Shown piece by piece: positions 32,172-40,740 of a stretch of DNA of 64,000 bases (position 1 is the first letter of the stretch; each line of letters starts with the position of its first letter). The stretch is taken from positions 62,001 through 126,000 of the forward strand of contig CALIHR010000006.1 in NCBI GenBank assembly GCA_938020505.1. The letters are read 5' to 3'. The position numbers and the translations under genes are program-made. The notes under the pieces were generated by a model that saw nothing but the letters and a program-made list of their open reading frames with translations, was not told the origin of the DNA and did no database searches. This DNA comes from an uncultured Actinobaculum sp. (GTDB lineage: Bacteria > Actinomycetota > Actinomycetes > Actinomycetales > Actinomycetaceae).

Positions 32172-32996
32172 TCACGCGTGTGAGTTTGCACTCACGGGAA
32201 CGACTTCGACGACGTCAAGGTGTGCCCGCAGGTACTTGTCGCCCTCCGCGGCTGCGACCACTGCTGCGACCGCGCGGTACGCGTCTGCCCCCGATGCGGC
32301 GTCGATCGCGACGTACAGCCTGATGATGCCGCTGTGCATCGGCGCGAGGCTCACTCGAGCGGAATGGCCTCCTTCGCTGAGCGCCTTCTCGAAACCTTTG
32401 AGGACCCGGGGGCTGTCCCACGGCGCCGCCCATGCTTCCCCGGCTGCGACGGCGGCGACCGCGCTTCGGCCCAGGGCGATGCAGCCTTGCCCGCTTGGTT
32501 CCCGCGGGTCGAGGGCGAGGACGCCGGAGAACGTCAGCGCCCGCGCCGCGGCGTTCGGGCCCAGGACGGGAATGGGGCGCGCCCCCGGGTAGCAGGCCGA
32601 AAGCCGCTCGGCGCAGGAGAAGACCGGGGTCGCAAAGCGGCCTCCGGGGATCCGGACCGAGAGTGTCGCGGCTTGGGCCGCCGCGTCCGCGGTGGGGTCG
32701 GGTTCGGATTCGTGGTCCGCGACGCCGCCGTCGTCGGTCCTCCCGGGATGCTCGTGCGGAAGGGCCGGAACCAAGACCCGCCCCGCGGCGAGGGCCGCGA
32801 CAATTCCTTTGAGCGACGCCCCGGGGTCGGGATTCGCCTGGGCGGCGGCCATGTCGGGGCTCATCTCGCCCATGTCCCCGGGGAAGGGATTGGGACGCAG
32901 CAGCCGCTCCAGCTTCCCGGCGTCGACGCGCCCGGGCCTCGCGGCGCTCGCGCGGGGGGCGTCTCCCGCGCCGGCGTGCACGCGTCGGTCGATCAC
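32172..32996 (-). CDS. SseB-family protein
   Basis: A 274-residue protein. An Ala/Pro-rich N-terminus of about 60 residues is followed by an SseB-like N-domain (VAALAAGRVLVPALPHE, then ATPVFSCAERLSACYPGARP) and a C-terminal domain ending DKYLRAHLDVVEVVPVS. In enterobacteria SseB is a serine-sensitivity enhancer; in actinobacteria the family is common next to infC and hisA/priA, with no fixed function. The GTG start at 32994-32996 overlaps the hisA stop by 4 bp (GTGA), implying coupling. Confidence 0.85.
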   Translation of the reverse strand: MIDRRVHAGAGDAPRASAARPGRVDAGKLERLLRPNPFPGDMGEMSPDMAAAQANPDPGASLKGIVAALAAGRVLVPALPHEHPGRTDDGGVADHESEPDPTADAAAQAATLSVRIPGGRFATPVFSCAERLSACYPGARPIPVLGPNAAARALTFSGVLALDPREPSGQGCIALGRSAVAAVAAGEAWAAPWDSPRVLKGFEKALSEGGHSARVSLAPMHSGIIRLYVAIDAASGADAYRAVAAVVAAAEGDKYLRAHLDVVEVVPVSANSHA

Positions 32997-33892
32997 AAAT
33001 CCGTCCTTCCTGCGGGGGCCTCGGCGACCGCGGCCTCTTTCGCGGTTTGCCCGACTCGGCCACCGCCCCGGCTTTCCTCCCGGTCTGCGGCGAGCTCGGC
33101 GCTCTCGCCTCCGAGCGCGCCGGCGCTCTTATCGCCGGCGCGCTCAATGTTCTGATTCCCGGCCGCCTCAATGGCCTGCGCCAGCGTGAACGCCCCCTCG
33201 TAGAGCGCCTTGCCGACGATCGCCGAATCGACGCCGACGGCGGCGAGCCCGCGCAGACTGCGGATGTCCTGAAGGCTCGAAACTCCGCCCGAGGCGACGA
33301 TCGGGGCGCTTGCAGCCGCTGCGACCTCGCGGAGCAGCTCCGTGTTGGGCCCGCTCATCGCGCCGTCGCGCGCCACGTCGGTGACGACGTACCGGGCGCA
33401 TCCCGCCTCTTCGAGCGCGGGGAGGACGTCCCACAGCCTGCCGACTTCGGCGGATTCGCCCCGCGCCGCGAGAACGTCGCCGCGCACGTCAAGGCACACG
33501 GCCACCTGAGAGCCGAAACGCTCGATCGCGCTTGCCGCCCATTCGAGGTCGGCAAGGGCGCCCGTCGCCAGGTTCACCCGAGCGGCGCCGCTGGCGACCG
33601 CCGCGAGCAGGCTCTCTTCGTCGCGCACTCCCCCGGACCATTCGACGCGCACCCCGCGCCGCGTCTGCGCGTCCCTCACGATTTCCGCCAGGAGCGCTCG
33701 GTTCGAGCCGCGCCCAAAGGCGGCGTCGATGTCGGCGAGGTGGATCCACGCGGCGCCGGCCTCGGCGAAGTCGGCGACGGCCCGCCTAGGGTCGCCGAAA
33801 GAGCGCGCGGACGAAGCCTCCCCGCGAGTCAATCGCACCGATCGGCCATCGACCACGTCGACGGCGGGCAGAAGCTGAAGCGGCAAAGTCAT
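32993..33892 (-). CDS. hisA: ProFAR isomerase HisA, possibly bifunctional PriA
   Basis: A 299-residue TIM barrel. LPAVDVVDGRSVRLTRGEAS, GVRVEWSGGVRDEESLLA, ARDGAMSGPN and VASGGVSSLQDI are the two halves with the catalytic aspartates of ProFAR isomerase. Actinobacteria without trpF use a dual-substrate PriA for histidine and tryptophan synthesis; the window alone cannot tell. A 55-residue Ala/Gly/Glu-rich C-terminal tail is unusual. The ATG is at 33890-33892. It is not in a his operon: neighbours are sseB-like and an unknown gene. Confidence 0.9.
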   Translation of the reverse strand: MTLPLQLLPAVDVVDGRSVRLTRGEASSARSFGDPRRAVADFAEAGAAWIHLADIDAAFGRGSNRALLAEIVRDAQTRRGVRVEWSGGVRDEESLLAAVASGAARVNLATGALADLEWAASAIERFGSQVAVCLDVRGDVLAARGESAEVGRLWDVLPALEEAGCARYVVTDVARDGAMSGPNTELLREVAAAASAPIVASGGVSSLQDIRSLRGLAAVGVDSAIVGKALYEGAFTLAQAIEAAGNQNIERAGDKSAGALGGESAELAADREESRGGGRVGQTAKEAAVAEAPAGRTDL

Positions 33893-33911
33893 ATGGCCCT
33901 TGCGCCCCGGT

Positions 33912-34562
33912 CTACCGCTCGCGCCGCTCGGATCCGCCGGAGGGCTTGCCTCCATCCGGGGAATCGCCGTCGGAGCCTTCGCCTTCCAAATCCTCCTCCG
34001 TGAGAGGCCCGCCGATTCCCTTGCCCTCGCCGCGGCTGTTCCTTGCCCGCGTCATCTTCGTGATCATGGCAGTCGTCACCTCGCCCGAAAGGATCGCATC
34101 GTGGTCCTCCGGCTTTTCCTGGCCGAGGATGAGCTTTTCCACCAGCGGATCGAGGACGTTGAGCAGCGCCCCGGCGGAGATTTCCTCTCCCGCCTCGCCG
34201 GAGAGGAAACGGCGAGCACGCACGGTTCCCGAAACGCCCGCCTCGATTCCGACGTCGGTGCCGAGGTCGACGTCGAGCAGCACGACGCCGAAGCGCGAGA
34301 GCTTCGAAAGCGAGGCCGCGACCGTGGGCGCGCTGTCGGAGGGGTCGGCCTCCGGGTCCTCCTCCTCGAATTCGTCCGGCCCGACGATGTTGCGGATGTC
34401 CCATTCGTCGTATTGCGGCGCGGCGAGTTCGCGTACGACCACCGCCCCGCTGCCCGTCATCACGACGGCGGCGTCGATGCGGTTGAGCGCCAGAATTCCG
34501 GCGACCACCTCGGGGCGGTCGAAGGGCGTCAGCACCGCGTAACGCTTGATCATCGTACTCAT
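33912..34562 (-). CDS. conserved actinobacterial protein of unknown function
   Basis: A 216-residue protein I cannot name. It starts MSTMIKRYAVLTPFDRPEVV after AGGGGG at a good distance. The first 130 residues look folded (strand-rich, hydrophobic VVLLDVDLGTDVGIEAGVSG), there is an acidic stretch EEEDPEAD, and the last 50 are Gly/Glu/Asp-rich and probably disordered. No signal peptide or membrane segment. It precedes hisA by 19 bp on the same strand, so it is probably co-transcribed with hisA and sseB-like. Divergent from pcp. Confidence 0.7.
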   Translation of the reverse strand: MSTMIKRYAVLTPFDRPEVVAGILALNRIDAAVVMTGSGAVVVRELAAPQYDEWDIRNIVGPDEFEEEDPEADPSDSAPTVAASLSKLSRFGVVLLDVDLGTDVGIEAGVSGTVRARRFLSGEAGEEISAGALLNVLDPLVEKLILGQEKPEDHDAILSGEVTTAMITKMTRARNSRGEGKGIGGPLTEEDLEGEGSDGDSPDGGKPSGGSERRER

Positions 34563-34712
34563 AGAGCCCCCTTGTCCGGCCGCTCGCCCGTTTGGACGCG
34601 CGACGCCGTGGCCAATCATAGACGGCCTTGACCAATCTTAGATGATTGAGGCTGCGCTGCCCGAAACGACCGGGGCAGCCTTTCCAAACGGGGCGGCCTT
34701 TCCAGCGGCTTC

Positions 34713-34750
34713 TCCAATCGGTGTATTGCCGCCCTTCCAATCGGTGTATT
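34713..34750 (+). repeat. direct repeat upstream of pcp
   Basis: TCCAATCGGTGTATT occurs twice, at 34713-34727 and 34736-34750, with a 23-bp period, ending 9 bp before the pcp start. An inverted CAATCAT/ATGATTG pair lies at 34613-34619 and 34642-34648. Tandem operator sites are one explanation. Confidence 0.6.
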
Positions 34751-34759
34751 TTGGAGCGC

Positions 34760-35335
34760 ATGGAAGTTCTGATCACCGGATTCGAACCCTTTGGCGGCAA
34801 TGCGACCAACCCCACGCAAAAGCTTGTAGAAGTTCTTTCGGCTGCCTACGGGGCTTCGCAACAAGACGGCGGGTTGCGAGCGCAGCTTCTTCCTGTTTCG
34901 TTCACTCGCGCCCGTGCCCAGATACAGCGGCTGGCGGCGCAGCTTCGTCCCCGCATTGTGCTGTGCACCGGCCTTTCCGCCGAGGCCCGCAGCCTGCTTG
35001 CCGAGCGCATCGCCGTGAACGAGCAGGCCGGAACCGACAACGACGCTCTCACGGCCTCCGGCGGCAAAGTGGACGCCGCGGGAACGGACGGCCTGTTCGC
35101 CACGATCGGCACGGCCAGGCTGAGCGGCTTTCTGACGCAACGGGGTCTGAGAACGGACATCTCTTGGCACGCCGGCACCTACGTCTGCAACACGGCGCTT
35201 TACACGGCCGTGCAATCCGCCGGCCGGTACGGCGGGAAAGCCGGATTTCTGCACGTGCCCGCCGACGTCGACGTGCGTGCGCTGGCGGCGGCCCTCAGCG
35301 AATGGGCGGCGTCCGAGCTCGCTGCCGCGGGTTAG
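34760..35335 (+). CDS. pcp: pyroglutamyl-peptidase I
   Basis: A 191-residue cysteine peptidase removing N-terminal pyroglutamate. It begins MEVLITGFEPFGGNATNP; the catalytic Glu, Cys and His lie in GLSAEARSL-type segment, YVCNTALY and FLHVPAD. The family is usually 200-215 residues, so this is a short member. The ATG at 34760 follows GGAG, and the upstream in-frame codons have no family similarity. It stands alone, divergent from the unknown gene at 34562. Confidence 0.9.
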   Translation: MEVLITGFEPFGGNATNPTQKLVEVLSAAYGASQQDGGLRAQLLPVSFTRARAQIQRLAAQLRPRIVLCTGLSAEARSLLAERIAVNEQAGTDNDALTASGGKVDAAGTDGLFATIGTARLSGFLTQRGLRTDISWHAGTYVCNTALYTAVQSAGRYGGKAGFLHVPADVDVRALAAALSEWAASELAAAG

Positions 35336-35360
35336 AAGGCCCGGTCGGGAACTGGGCGTT

Positions 35361-36158
35361 TCAGGCGCGAGAGACCCTGTCCTGCGCGCCGCCGAACCGC
35401 CTGTCCCTTTCGGCATAGGCCTCGCAGGCCTTCCACAGCTCCCGCCTGTCGAAGTCCGGCCACGCCAGGTCCGAGAAGTACAGCTCGGCGTAGGCCGACT
35501 CCCACATGAGGAAATTCGACGTCCGCAGCTCCCCGCTCGTGCGGATGAACAGGTCGACGTCGGGCATGGCGGGCGCGTAGAGGCAGCGCTGGATCGTCTT
35601 TTCGTTGACGGCCCCGGGCTTGAGGCGCCCCTCGGCGGCCTCGCGCGCGATCGAGCGCGCGGCGTCGGCGATTTCCGCCCGCCCGCCGTAGTTGATGCAC
35701 ATGTTGAGGGTGAGCTTCGTGTTGTTGCGCGTCAGCTCCTCGGCCGCGCGCAGCTCCTTCAGGACGGAGGCCCAGAGCTTGGGCGTGCGCCCGACCCAGC
35801 GCACGCGCACGCCCCAGGCGTTGAGGTCGTCGCGCTGGGCTCGCAAGACCTGGCGCGAGAAGCCCATGATGAAGCGAACCTCCGCCGGGCTCCGCTTCCA
35901 ATTTTCGGTCGAAAAGGCGTAGGCGGAGAGCTCCTTCACGCCGATTTCGAGGGCCCCGGCCACGACGTCCATGAGGGTCGCCTCGCCCACGCGGTGCCCC
36001 TCGACGCGCGGAAGGCCGCGGGCGTTGGCCCACCTGCCGTTGCCGTCCATGACGACGGCGACGTGCCCGGGCACTATGGGCAGCTTGGGCGGGCGGGCGC
36101 CCGACGGGTGGGGAGGAGGAGAGATCGGCTCTTTCGGCCCTTCTGCCGGCCGCGTCAT
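35361..36158 (-). CDS. uppS: isoprenyl transferase (undecaprenyl diphosphate synthase type)
   Basis: A 265-residue cis-prenyltransferase making the lipid carrier for wall polymers. HVAVVMDGNGRWANARGLPR binds the diphosphate; RTSGELRTSNFLMWESAYAELYF and DLAWPDF complete the family motifs. A Pro-rich N-terminal extension of about 35 residues precedes the core. The ATG at 36156-36158 follows GGGGAG. It lies 13 bp after recO on the same strand, a common actinobacterial pair. Confidence 0.95.
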   Translation of the reverse strand: MTRPAEGPKEPISPPPHPSGARPPKLPIVPGHVAVVMDGNGRWANARGLPRVEGHRVGEATLMDVVAGALEIGVKELSAYAFSTENWKRSPAEVRFIMGFSRQVLRAQRDDLNAWGVRVRWVGRTPKLWASVLKELRAAEELTRNNTKLTLNMCINYGGRAEIADAARSIAREAAEGRLKPGAVNEKTIQRCLYAPAMPDVDLFIRTSGELRTSNFLMWESAYAELYFSDLAWPDFDRRELWKACEAYAERDRRFGGAQDRVSRA

Positions 36159-36171
36159 GCCGTCTCCCCGA

Positions 36172-36903
36172 TCATGCCGACTCCGCGATCCGCAACGAAC
36201 GCACCTTGCGCTCGATGTGCCATTGAAGGTAGGCCGCGACGATGGCCGAGGCCGCCCGCCGGTCGTGTTCGGCGGCGGCGTCCGCGACGTCCCAGCGGCC
36301 CGAAACCAGCGAGCCGAGCAGTTCGATCGTCTCGGGCGCCGGGTAGGCTGCGGCGCGCGGGGCGCAGTCCGAGCACACGACTCCGCCCGACTGCAGGTGG
36401 AAGGCCGCCAGGCCTTCGTCCTTCCCGCACACCGCGCATTCGTAGAGGGACAGCCCCCACCCGTGCAGCGCCATCGCCCGCAGGATGTAGGAATCGACGA
36501 TGAGGGCGGGCCGGTGCGCGCCGGTGGCGAGCGCGTGGATCGCGCCGTGAAGCAGCAGGTAGTGGGCCTGGTCGGGCTCCTCTTCGATCGCCGCAAGCTT
36601 GTCCGCGACCTCGGCAATCACGCAGGCGCACGTGTAGGCGTCATAGTCCCTTCCGATCGAGCGGCCGTAGGGATTGAGGGTGGCGGCCTCCGTGACGACG
36701 TCGAGCGTGCGCCCCTCATAGAGCTGGAGGTCGACCATGGAAAACGGCTCCAGCCGGGCTCCGAACCTGGATTTCGTGCGTCGGACGCCCTTGGCCACCC
36801 CGCGCATCTTTCCGTGCCGTCTCGAGAAGAAGGTGACGATCCTGTCGGCCTCGCCCAAGTCGTGGGTGCGCAGCACGATGGCTTCGTCGCGATAAAGCTT
36901 CAC
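36172..36903 (-). CDS. recO: DNA repair protein RecO
   Basis: A 243-residue RecO, which anneals single strands and loads RecA with RecR. It begins VKLYRDEAIVLRTHDLGEAD with an OB fold and has a zinc site CAVCG(17)CSDC. The GTG start at 36901-36903 has a GATAAT hexamer ending 6 nt upstream, so a leaderless mRNA is likely. Length fits the family. An upstream ATG at 36951 would add 16 residues with no homology. Confidence 0.95.
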   Translation of the reverse strand: MKLYRDEAIVLRTHDLGEADRIVTFFSRRHGKMRGVAKGVRRTKSRFGARLEPFSMVDLQLYEGRTLDVVTEAATLNPYGRSIGRDYDAYTCACVIAEVADKLAAIEEEPDQAHYLLLHGAIHALATGAHRPALIVDSYILRAMALHGWGLSLYECAVCGKDEGLAAFHLQSGGVVCSDCAPRAAAYPAPETIELLGSLVSGRWDVADAAAEHDRRAASAIVAAYLQWHIERKVRSLRIAESA

Positions 36904-36909
36904 CCGTAA

Positions 36910-36915
36910 ATTATC
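36910..36915 (-). promoter_or_regulatory. candidate -10 hexamer for leaderless recO
   Basis: GATAAT on the minus strand, then 6 nt, then GTG. No Shine-Dalgarno. Confidence 0.5.
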
Positions 36916-36997
36916 GCATGTTCGAACCCGGCCGGCGCCCGCGCATCGCAAAAGGCGGGCAACCGGCTTTTCGCGCCGAACGAATCAGGCGCGGCCT

Positions 36998-38767
36998 TCA
37001 GCGCGCGGCTCGGTTGACGGCCGAGATGATCGCGTTGAAGCTCGCCCGCATCGTCGACGGATCGATTCCGCAGCCCCACAGCGTCTGGCCGGCGACGTCG
37101 CACTCGACATAGGCCGCCGCCGTCGCGTCCCGCCCGGAGGCGAGGGCGTGCTCGGCGTAGTCGAGGACGTGGACGTCCGCTCCGATCGTTGAGAGCGCGG
37201 TGACGAAGGCGTCGATGGGGCCGTTGCCCGAGGCCTCGATGAGGTGGCGCTTGTCCTTCTTTCCCTCGATGCGCTCAACGACCCTCGCCTCGAGGGCCGT
37301 TGACGATCCGTCGCCGGCGCTGACCGTGGCCGAAGCCAGTCGGTACCTCCCCCACGGCGAGAGGCCGTCGGCCTCGGTGTGCGGAAGGTATTCGTCGGCG
37401 AAGATCCTCCACAGCTGATCGGCGGTGATCTCGCCGCCGAACTTGTCGGCGTGCCGCTGGACGATGCCGGACAGCTCGATCTGCATGCGCCGGGGAAGGT
37501 CCAGGTGGCGGGTGGTCGACAGCAGATAGGACACGCCGCCCTTGCCCGACTGCGAATTCACCCGGACCACGGCCTCGTAGGTGCGGCCCACGTCCTTCGG
37601 ATCGACGGGCAGGTAGGGAACGTCCCATGTGACCGCGTTCTCGTCGCCGCCGTTCTCGGCGACCCTGCGGGCGCGGTCGGCGAAGCCCTTCTTGATGGCG
37701 TCCTGATGTGAGCCCGAGAAGGACGTGTAGACGAGGTCGCCGCCGTAGGGCGTGCGCGGCGGGACGTCCATCTGCGTGCAGTGCTCGACGACGCGGCGCA
37801 CCCGGTCGATGTCGGAGAGGTTGAGCTCGGGGTCGATTCCCTGGCTGAAGAGGTTGAGCGCGAGGGTGACGAGGTCGACGTTGCCGGTGCGCTCGCCCTG
37901 GCCGAAGAGGCAGCCTTCGACGCGGTCGACGCCGGCCAGCATGGCCAGCTCCGCCGTGGCGATGCCCGTGCCGCGGTCGTTGTGGTTGTGAGCCGAAAGC
38001 ACGACGTGCTCGCGCCGCGAGAGGTTTCGGCTCATGTACTCGATCTGGTCGGCGTACACGTTGGGCGTGCACCTTTCGACCGTCGTCGGCAGGTTGATGA
38101 CGATCTCGCGGTCCGGTCCGGGCTGCCACACGTCCATGACCGCTTCGCACACCTCGAGGGCGAAGTCCAACTCGGTGTCCACGAAGATTTCGGGCGAGTA
38201 TTCGAATCCGGCGACGACGTCGTCGCCCAGCGTCTTCTCCATGTAGGCGACGAGCTCCTGCGTGCCGGTCACCGCCAGCTGCTTCGTCGCCTCCTTGTCG
38301 TTGTGGAAGACGACGCGGCGGAAGACGGGCGAGGTCGCGTTGTACAGGTGGACGACAGCCCGCGGCAGGCCCTCCAGGGCGTCGACGGTCTTGTGGATGA
38401 TCTCCTGCCGCGACTGGGTGAGGACGGAGATCGTCACGTCCTCCGGCACGAGGCCTTCTTCGACCAGGCTGCGGCAAAACTCGAGGTCTGCCGCGCTGGC
38501 GGCGGGAAAGCCGATCTCGATCTCTTTCAGTCCGAGCTCGACGAGCAGCTCGAACATCAGCTTTTTGCGGGCGGGGTCCATCGGCTCGATGAGGGCCTGG
38601 TTTCCGTCGCGGAGGTCGGTGGAGAGCCACCGGGGCGCTTTGAGGATGCGGTTGTCCGGCCACGTTCTGTCGGGAAGCGAGACGGGATTGACGTCGAGAA
38701 AATGCCGATACTTGGCGATCGGCATGCCGGATGGATTTTGGCGGCTGGAACGGCCCTGGGTTTTCAT
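36998..38767 (-). CDS. leuA: 2-isopropylmalate synthase
   Basis: A 589-residue first enzyme of leucine synthesis, condensing acetyl-CoA with 2-oxoisovalerate. The TIM barrel contains TDLRDGNQALIEPMD and HNHNDRGTGIATAE (metal-binding His pair), the linker follows, and the C-terminal regulatory domain carries SGNGPIDAFVTAL for leucine feedback. This is the long actinobacterial form. The ATG at 38765-38767 follows AGGAG. Regulation is by the leader at 38768-38898. Confidence 0.97.
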   Translation of the reverse strand: MKTQGRSSRQNPSGMPIAKYRHFLDVNPVSLPDRTWPDNRILKAPRWLSTDLRDGNQALIEPMDPARKKLMFELLVELGLKEIEIGFPAASAADLEFCRSLVEEGLVPEDVTISVLTQSRQEIIHKTVDALEGLPRAVVHLYNATSPVFRRVVFHNDKEATKQLAVTGTQELVAYMEKTLGDDVVAGFEYSPEIFVDTELDFALEVCEAVMDVWQPGPDREIVINLPTTVERCTPNVYADQIEYMSRNLSRREHVVLSAHNHNDRGTGIATAELAMLAGVDRVEGCLFGQGERTGNVDLVTLALNLFSQGIDPELNLSDIDRVRRVVEHCTQMDVPPRTPYGGDLVYTSFSGSHQDAIKKGFADRARRVAENGGDENAVTWDVPYLPVDPKDVGRTYEAVVRVNSQSGKGGVSYLLSTTRHLDLPRRMQIELSGIVQRHADKFGGEITADQLWRIFADEYLPHTEADGLSPWGRYRLASATVSAGDGSSTALEARVVERIEGKKDKRHLIEASGNGPIDAFVTALSTIGADVHVLDYAEHALASGRDATAAAYVECDVAGQTLWGCGIDPSTMRASFNAIISAVNRAAR

Positions 38768-38898
38768 TGCTTTTCTCCTGCTGACAGTGCGCGGGTTGAG
38801 GCGACCGGCGCTGCGAAACCCGCGGCGAGGAGCCGGTCTAGCCCGCCTCGCCGCGGCAGATAAGAAGGATGAAGGCCGTCAGCATGTGGCCCATCTTA
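38768..38898 (-). promoter_or_regulatory. leu attenuator: leaderless leader peptide and alternative hairpins
   Basis: TAAGAT (38893-38898) is a -10 ending 7 nt before the leader ATG. The transcript contains stem A, CCGCGGCGAGG (38820-38830) with CCTCGCCGCGG (38846-38856); stem B, AACCCGCG (38817-38824) with CGCGGGTT (38790-38797). Stems A and B share 38820-38824 and exclude each other. The RNA 5-prime end (38878-38884) can pair with 38779-38785 beside the leuA Shine-Dalgarno. Confidence 0.72.
38838..38885 (-). CDS. leuA leader peptide
   Basis: A 15-residue peptide MLTAFILLICRGEAG followed by TAG. It contains consecutive Leu codons CTT-CTT, rare codons in a high-GC genome, flanked by Ile. The RGE codons form one arm of the attenuator stem. 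There is no Shine-Dalgarno; the TAAGAT -10 hexamer ends 7 nt upstream of ATG (38883-38885). Ribosome stalling at the Leu codons would decide which hairpin forms. An ATG three codons earlier is a less likely start. Confidence 0.7.
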   Translation of the reverse strand: MLTAFILLICRGEAG

Positions 38899-38997
38899 GC
38901 CGCACTGGCGGGCGGAGGCGAAGAAAACGCCGATTCGGGAGCGGATGAGAAGAATGCCACGAACCCTCGAATCCGTTGTTCGGGGGCTTCAAATCCG

Positions 38998-40737
38998 CTA
39001 TTCGGGGACTTCCAGATCCGTGGGCTGCTGTCCGAGGGCCGTCTGAACCTCCTGGAGCTGCCGGCCGAATTCGACGGCGGTGGCCGTGCGCTTGTCGACC
39101 TCGCGCTCCATCGCCGCCATGAGCACCTCGTCCAGGCGCTCAAAGGCGGCGGCTTTCTCGGGCGCGTCGGCCCCCTGCGGCCGTCCCTCGCCGAGGCAGA
39201 GCGGGGCGAGCTGGGTGGCGAACATGTGGGTGATGTACTCGCGCCTTGTGAGGGCGTCGTCGGTCGCAAACGGGGCGTGCCCGCTGAGCGCCGTGTAGAC
39301 GGTCGCCGCGAGGGAATACACGTCGGCCCTGGCGTCGGCCTGCTGGTTGAGAAGCACCTCCGGGGCCGCCCAGGGAAGCGAGGCGCCCATGACGTCCTGG
39401 TTCGTGGCGCCCACGAGGGTGGCAATCCCGAAGTCGCCCAAAAGCGGGCGCCCGAACTGCGAATACAGCACGTTCGCGGGCTTGAGGTCGTGGTGCACGA
39501 TTCCCATGACGTGCGCCGTGTGCACCGCCGAGGCCACCTGCACGCCCATCTTCAGCGCGTCCTCGATCGCCAGCGGCCCGTTCGCGAGGCGCTCGGCGAG
39601 GGAGGGCATCGGGCAGTACTGCATGACAACGTAGGGCTGGCCAGACTCGGCCACGTCGGCGTCGTGTATTTCGACGACGGAGGGATGCCCGGACAGCTGG
39701 GCCATGAGGTCGACCTCGTCCCGGAACTGCGAGGAGTCCCCCTCGCCCAGCGCCGTGCGGGAGAGGACCTTGATCGCCACAAGCCGCTTGGGCAGCTGCT
39801 CCTCGTACAGGTAGACGTCGGAAAACCCCCCGGAGCCGAGATAGGAGACGAAATGGAAGTCGTCGAGCACGGGAGGGGCCGTGTGCGAGCGGCGGGGGGC
39901 GCGCGGGCGCAGGCTGTGGTCGATGCCGAGAGCCTCAAGGCCCCACGAACCGCTCAGCTGGCTGGCCGGCAGGTCGCTTTCAGGCTCGGCCTCCCCTTCG
40001 AGGGTCGGCGGCGAGGCGAGGGCCGCCTCGTCTTCGGGAGTGAGGACGTCGATGACGAGGATGGCCTGGTCCGCCCCGGTTCCCGCTCCGGCGACCGCCT
40101 GAGAAAGCACGGTGGAGGCGGCCCGCTCGGCGCGCTTGAGCTGCCCGAGGGCGACGAGCGCCTGGTTGCCCGTGAGCTTGGCCCGAACGCGCTCGGTCGC
40201 GACGACGAAGCGCTGGCCGGCCTCCATCGGAATCGTCCACAGGTCGCCGGGAAGGTCATATCCTACATCGTCGAACTGCGGCAGCGGCTCGGCCGCCCCT
40301 TTCTCGTCGACTGTGACGATTCCCATTCCTCCGGAGGAGACGGCGATCCAGGTCGGGCGATCCTCGATGCGGGTGGCGATGAGCCCGGCGAGCCTAACGT
40401 CGTCGACGTCGCCGATCCCTCCCCCGTTCTTGAGAATCGTCGCCTCGGCGACCCTGCGCGCGATGCCTCTGGTGATGTCGCGCCACAGGTCGTGGACGTG
40501 CCGCACGAGCGGGCCGTCGGGGTGCGCCGCCCGCAACGCGGAGAAGGCGTCGACGATCATCCACGAAACCTCGCGTGCCAGCAGCACGTCGGAGTGCGGG
40601 TCGGTCACTATGAAAACCGGCATCTGGGCGATGAGTCCGTCGCCCGAGGCGACTGCGTCGCCGGAGGTCGCTGTGCCCCAGCGGACCACGTGTTGGGCCC
40701 AGACCTGGGTGTTGTCGAAGGCGTTGCCGGTGTCCAT
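38998..40737 (-). CDS. Ser/Thr protein kinase with N-terminal PP2C-like domain lacking metal ligands
   Basis: A 579-residue cytosolic kinase. The catalytic domain starts near residue 297: glycine loop LGSGGFSDVYL (300-310), VAIKVL with Lys323, HHDLKPAN (415-422; HHD instead of HRD) and DFGIAT (435-440). There is no transmembrane or PASTA part. Residues 39-231 align by eye with PP2C strands, but DGMGG is DPHSD (46-50), GDSR is GGMG and SDG is TER, so metal ligands are lost. It is 3 bp after the FHA gene in a PP2C-FHA-kinase operon. Substrate unknown; the HRD change may alter activation. Confidence 0.9.
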   Translation of the reverse strand: MDTGNAFDNTQVWAQHVVRWGTATSGDAVASGDGLIAQMPVFIVTDPHSDVLLAREVSWMIVDAFSALRAAHPDGPLVRHVHDLWRDITRGIARRVAEATILKNGGGIGDVDDVRLAGLIATRIEDRPTWIAVSSGGMGIVTVDEKGAAEPLPQFDDVGYDLPGDLWTIPMEAGQRFVVATERVRAKLTGNQALVALGQLKRAERAASTVLSQAVAGAGTGADQAILVIDVLTPEDEAALASPPTLEGEAEPESDLPASQLSGSWGLEALGIDHSLRPRAPRRSHTAPPVLDDFHFVSYLGSGGFSDVYLYEEQLPKRLVAIKVLSRTALGEGDSSQFRDEVDLMAQLSGHPSVVEIHDADVAESGQPYVVMQYCPMPSLAERLANGPLAIEDALKMGVQVASAVHTAHVMGIVHHDLKPANVLYSQFGRPLLGDFGIATLVGATNQDVMGASLPWAAPEVLLNQQADARADVYSLAATVYTALSGHAPFATDDALTRREYITHMFATQLAPLCLGEGRPQGADAPEKAAAFERLDEVLMAAMEREVDKRTATAVEFGRQLQEVQTALGQQPTDLEVPE

Positions 40738-40740
40738 GGC

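Noticed and set aside
34713..34750. Repeat pair as a CRISPR array
   Set aside because: Only two 15-bp copies with an 8-bp gap, in a promoter position, and no cas genes in the window.
36915..36960. TTCGAAC-like sequence upstream of recO suggesting a tRNA T-loop
   Set aside because: The bases flanking it cannot form a 5-bp T stem, no anticodon arm or acceptor stem can be drawn, and the stretch is only about 90 bp between recO and leuA.
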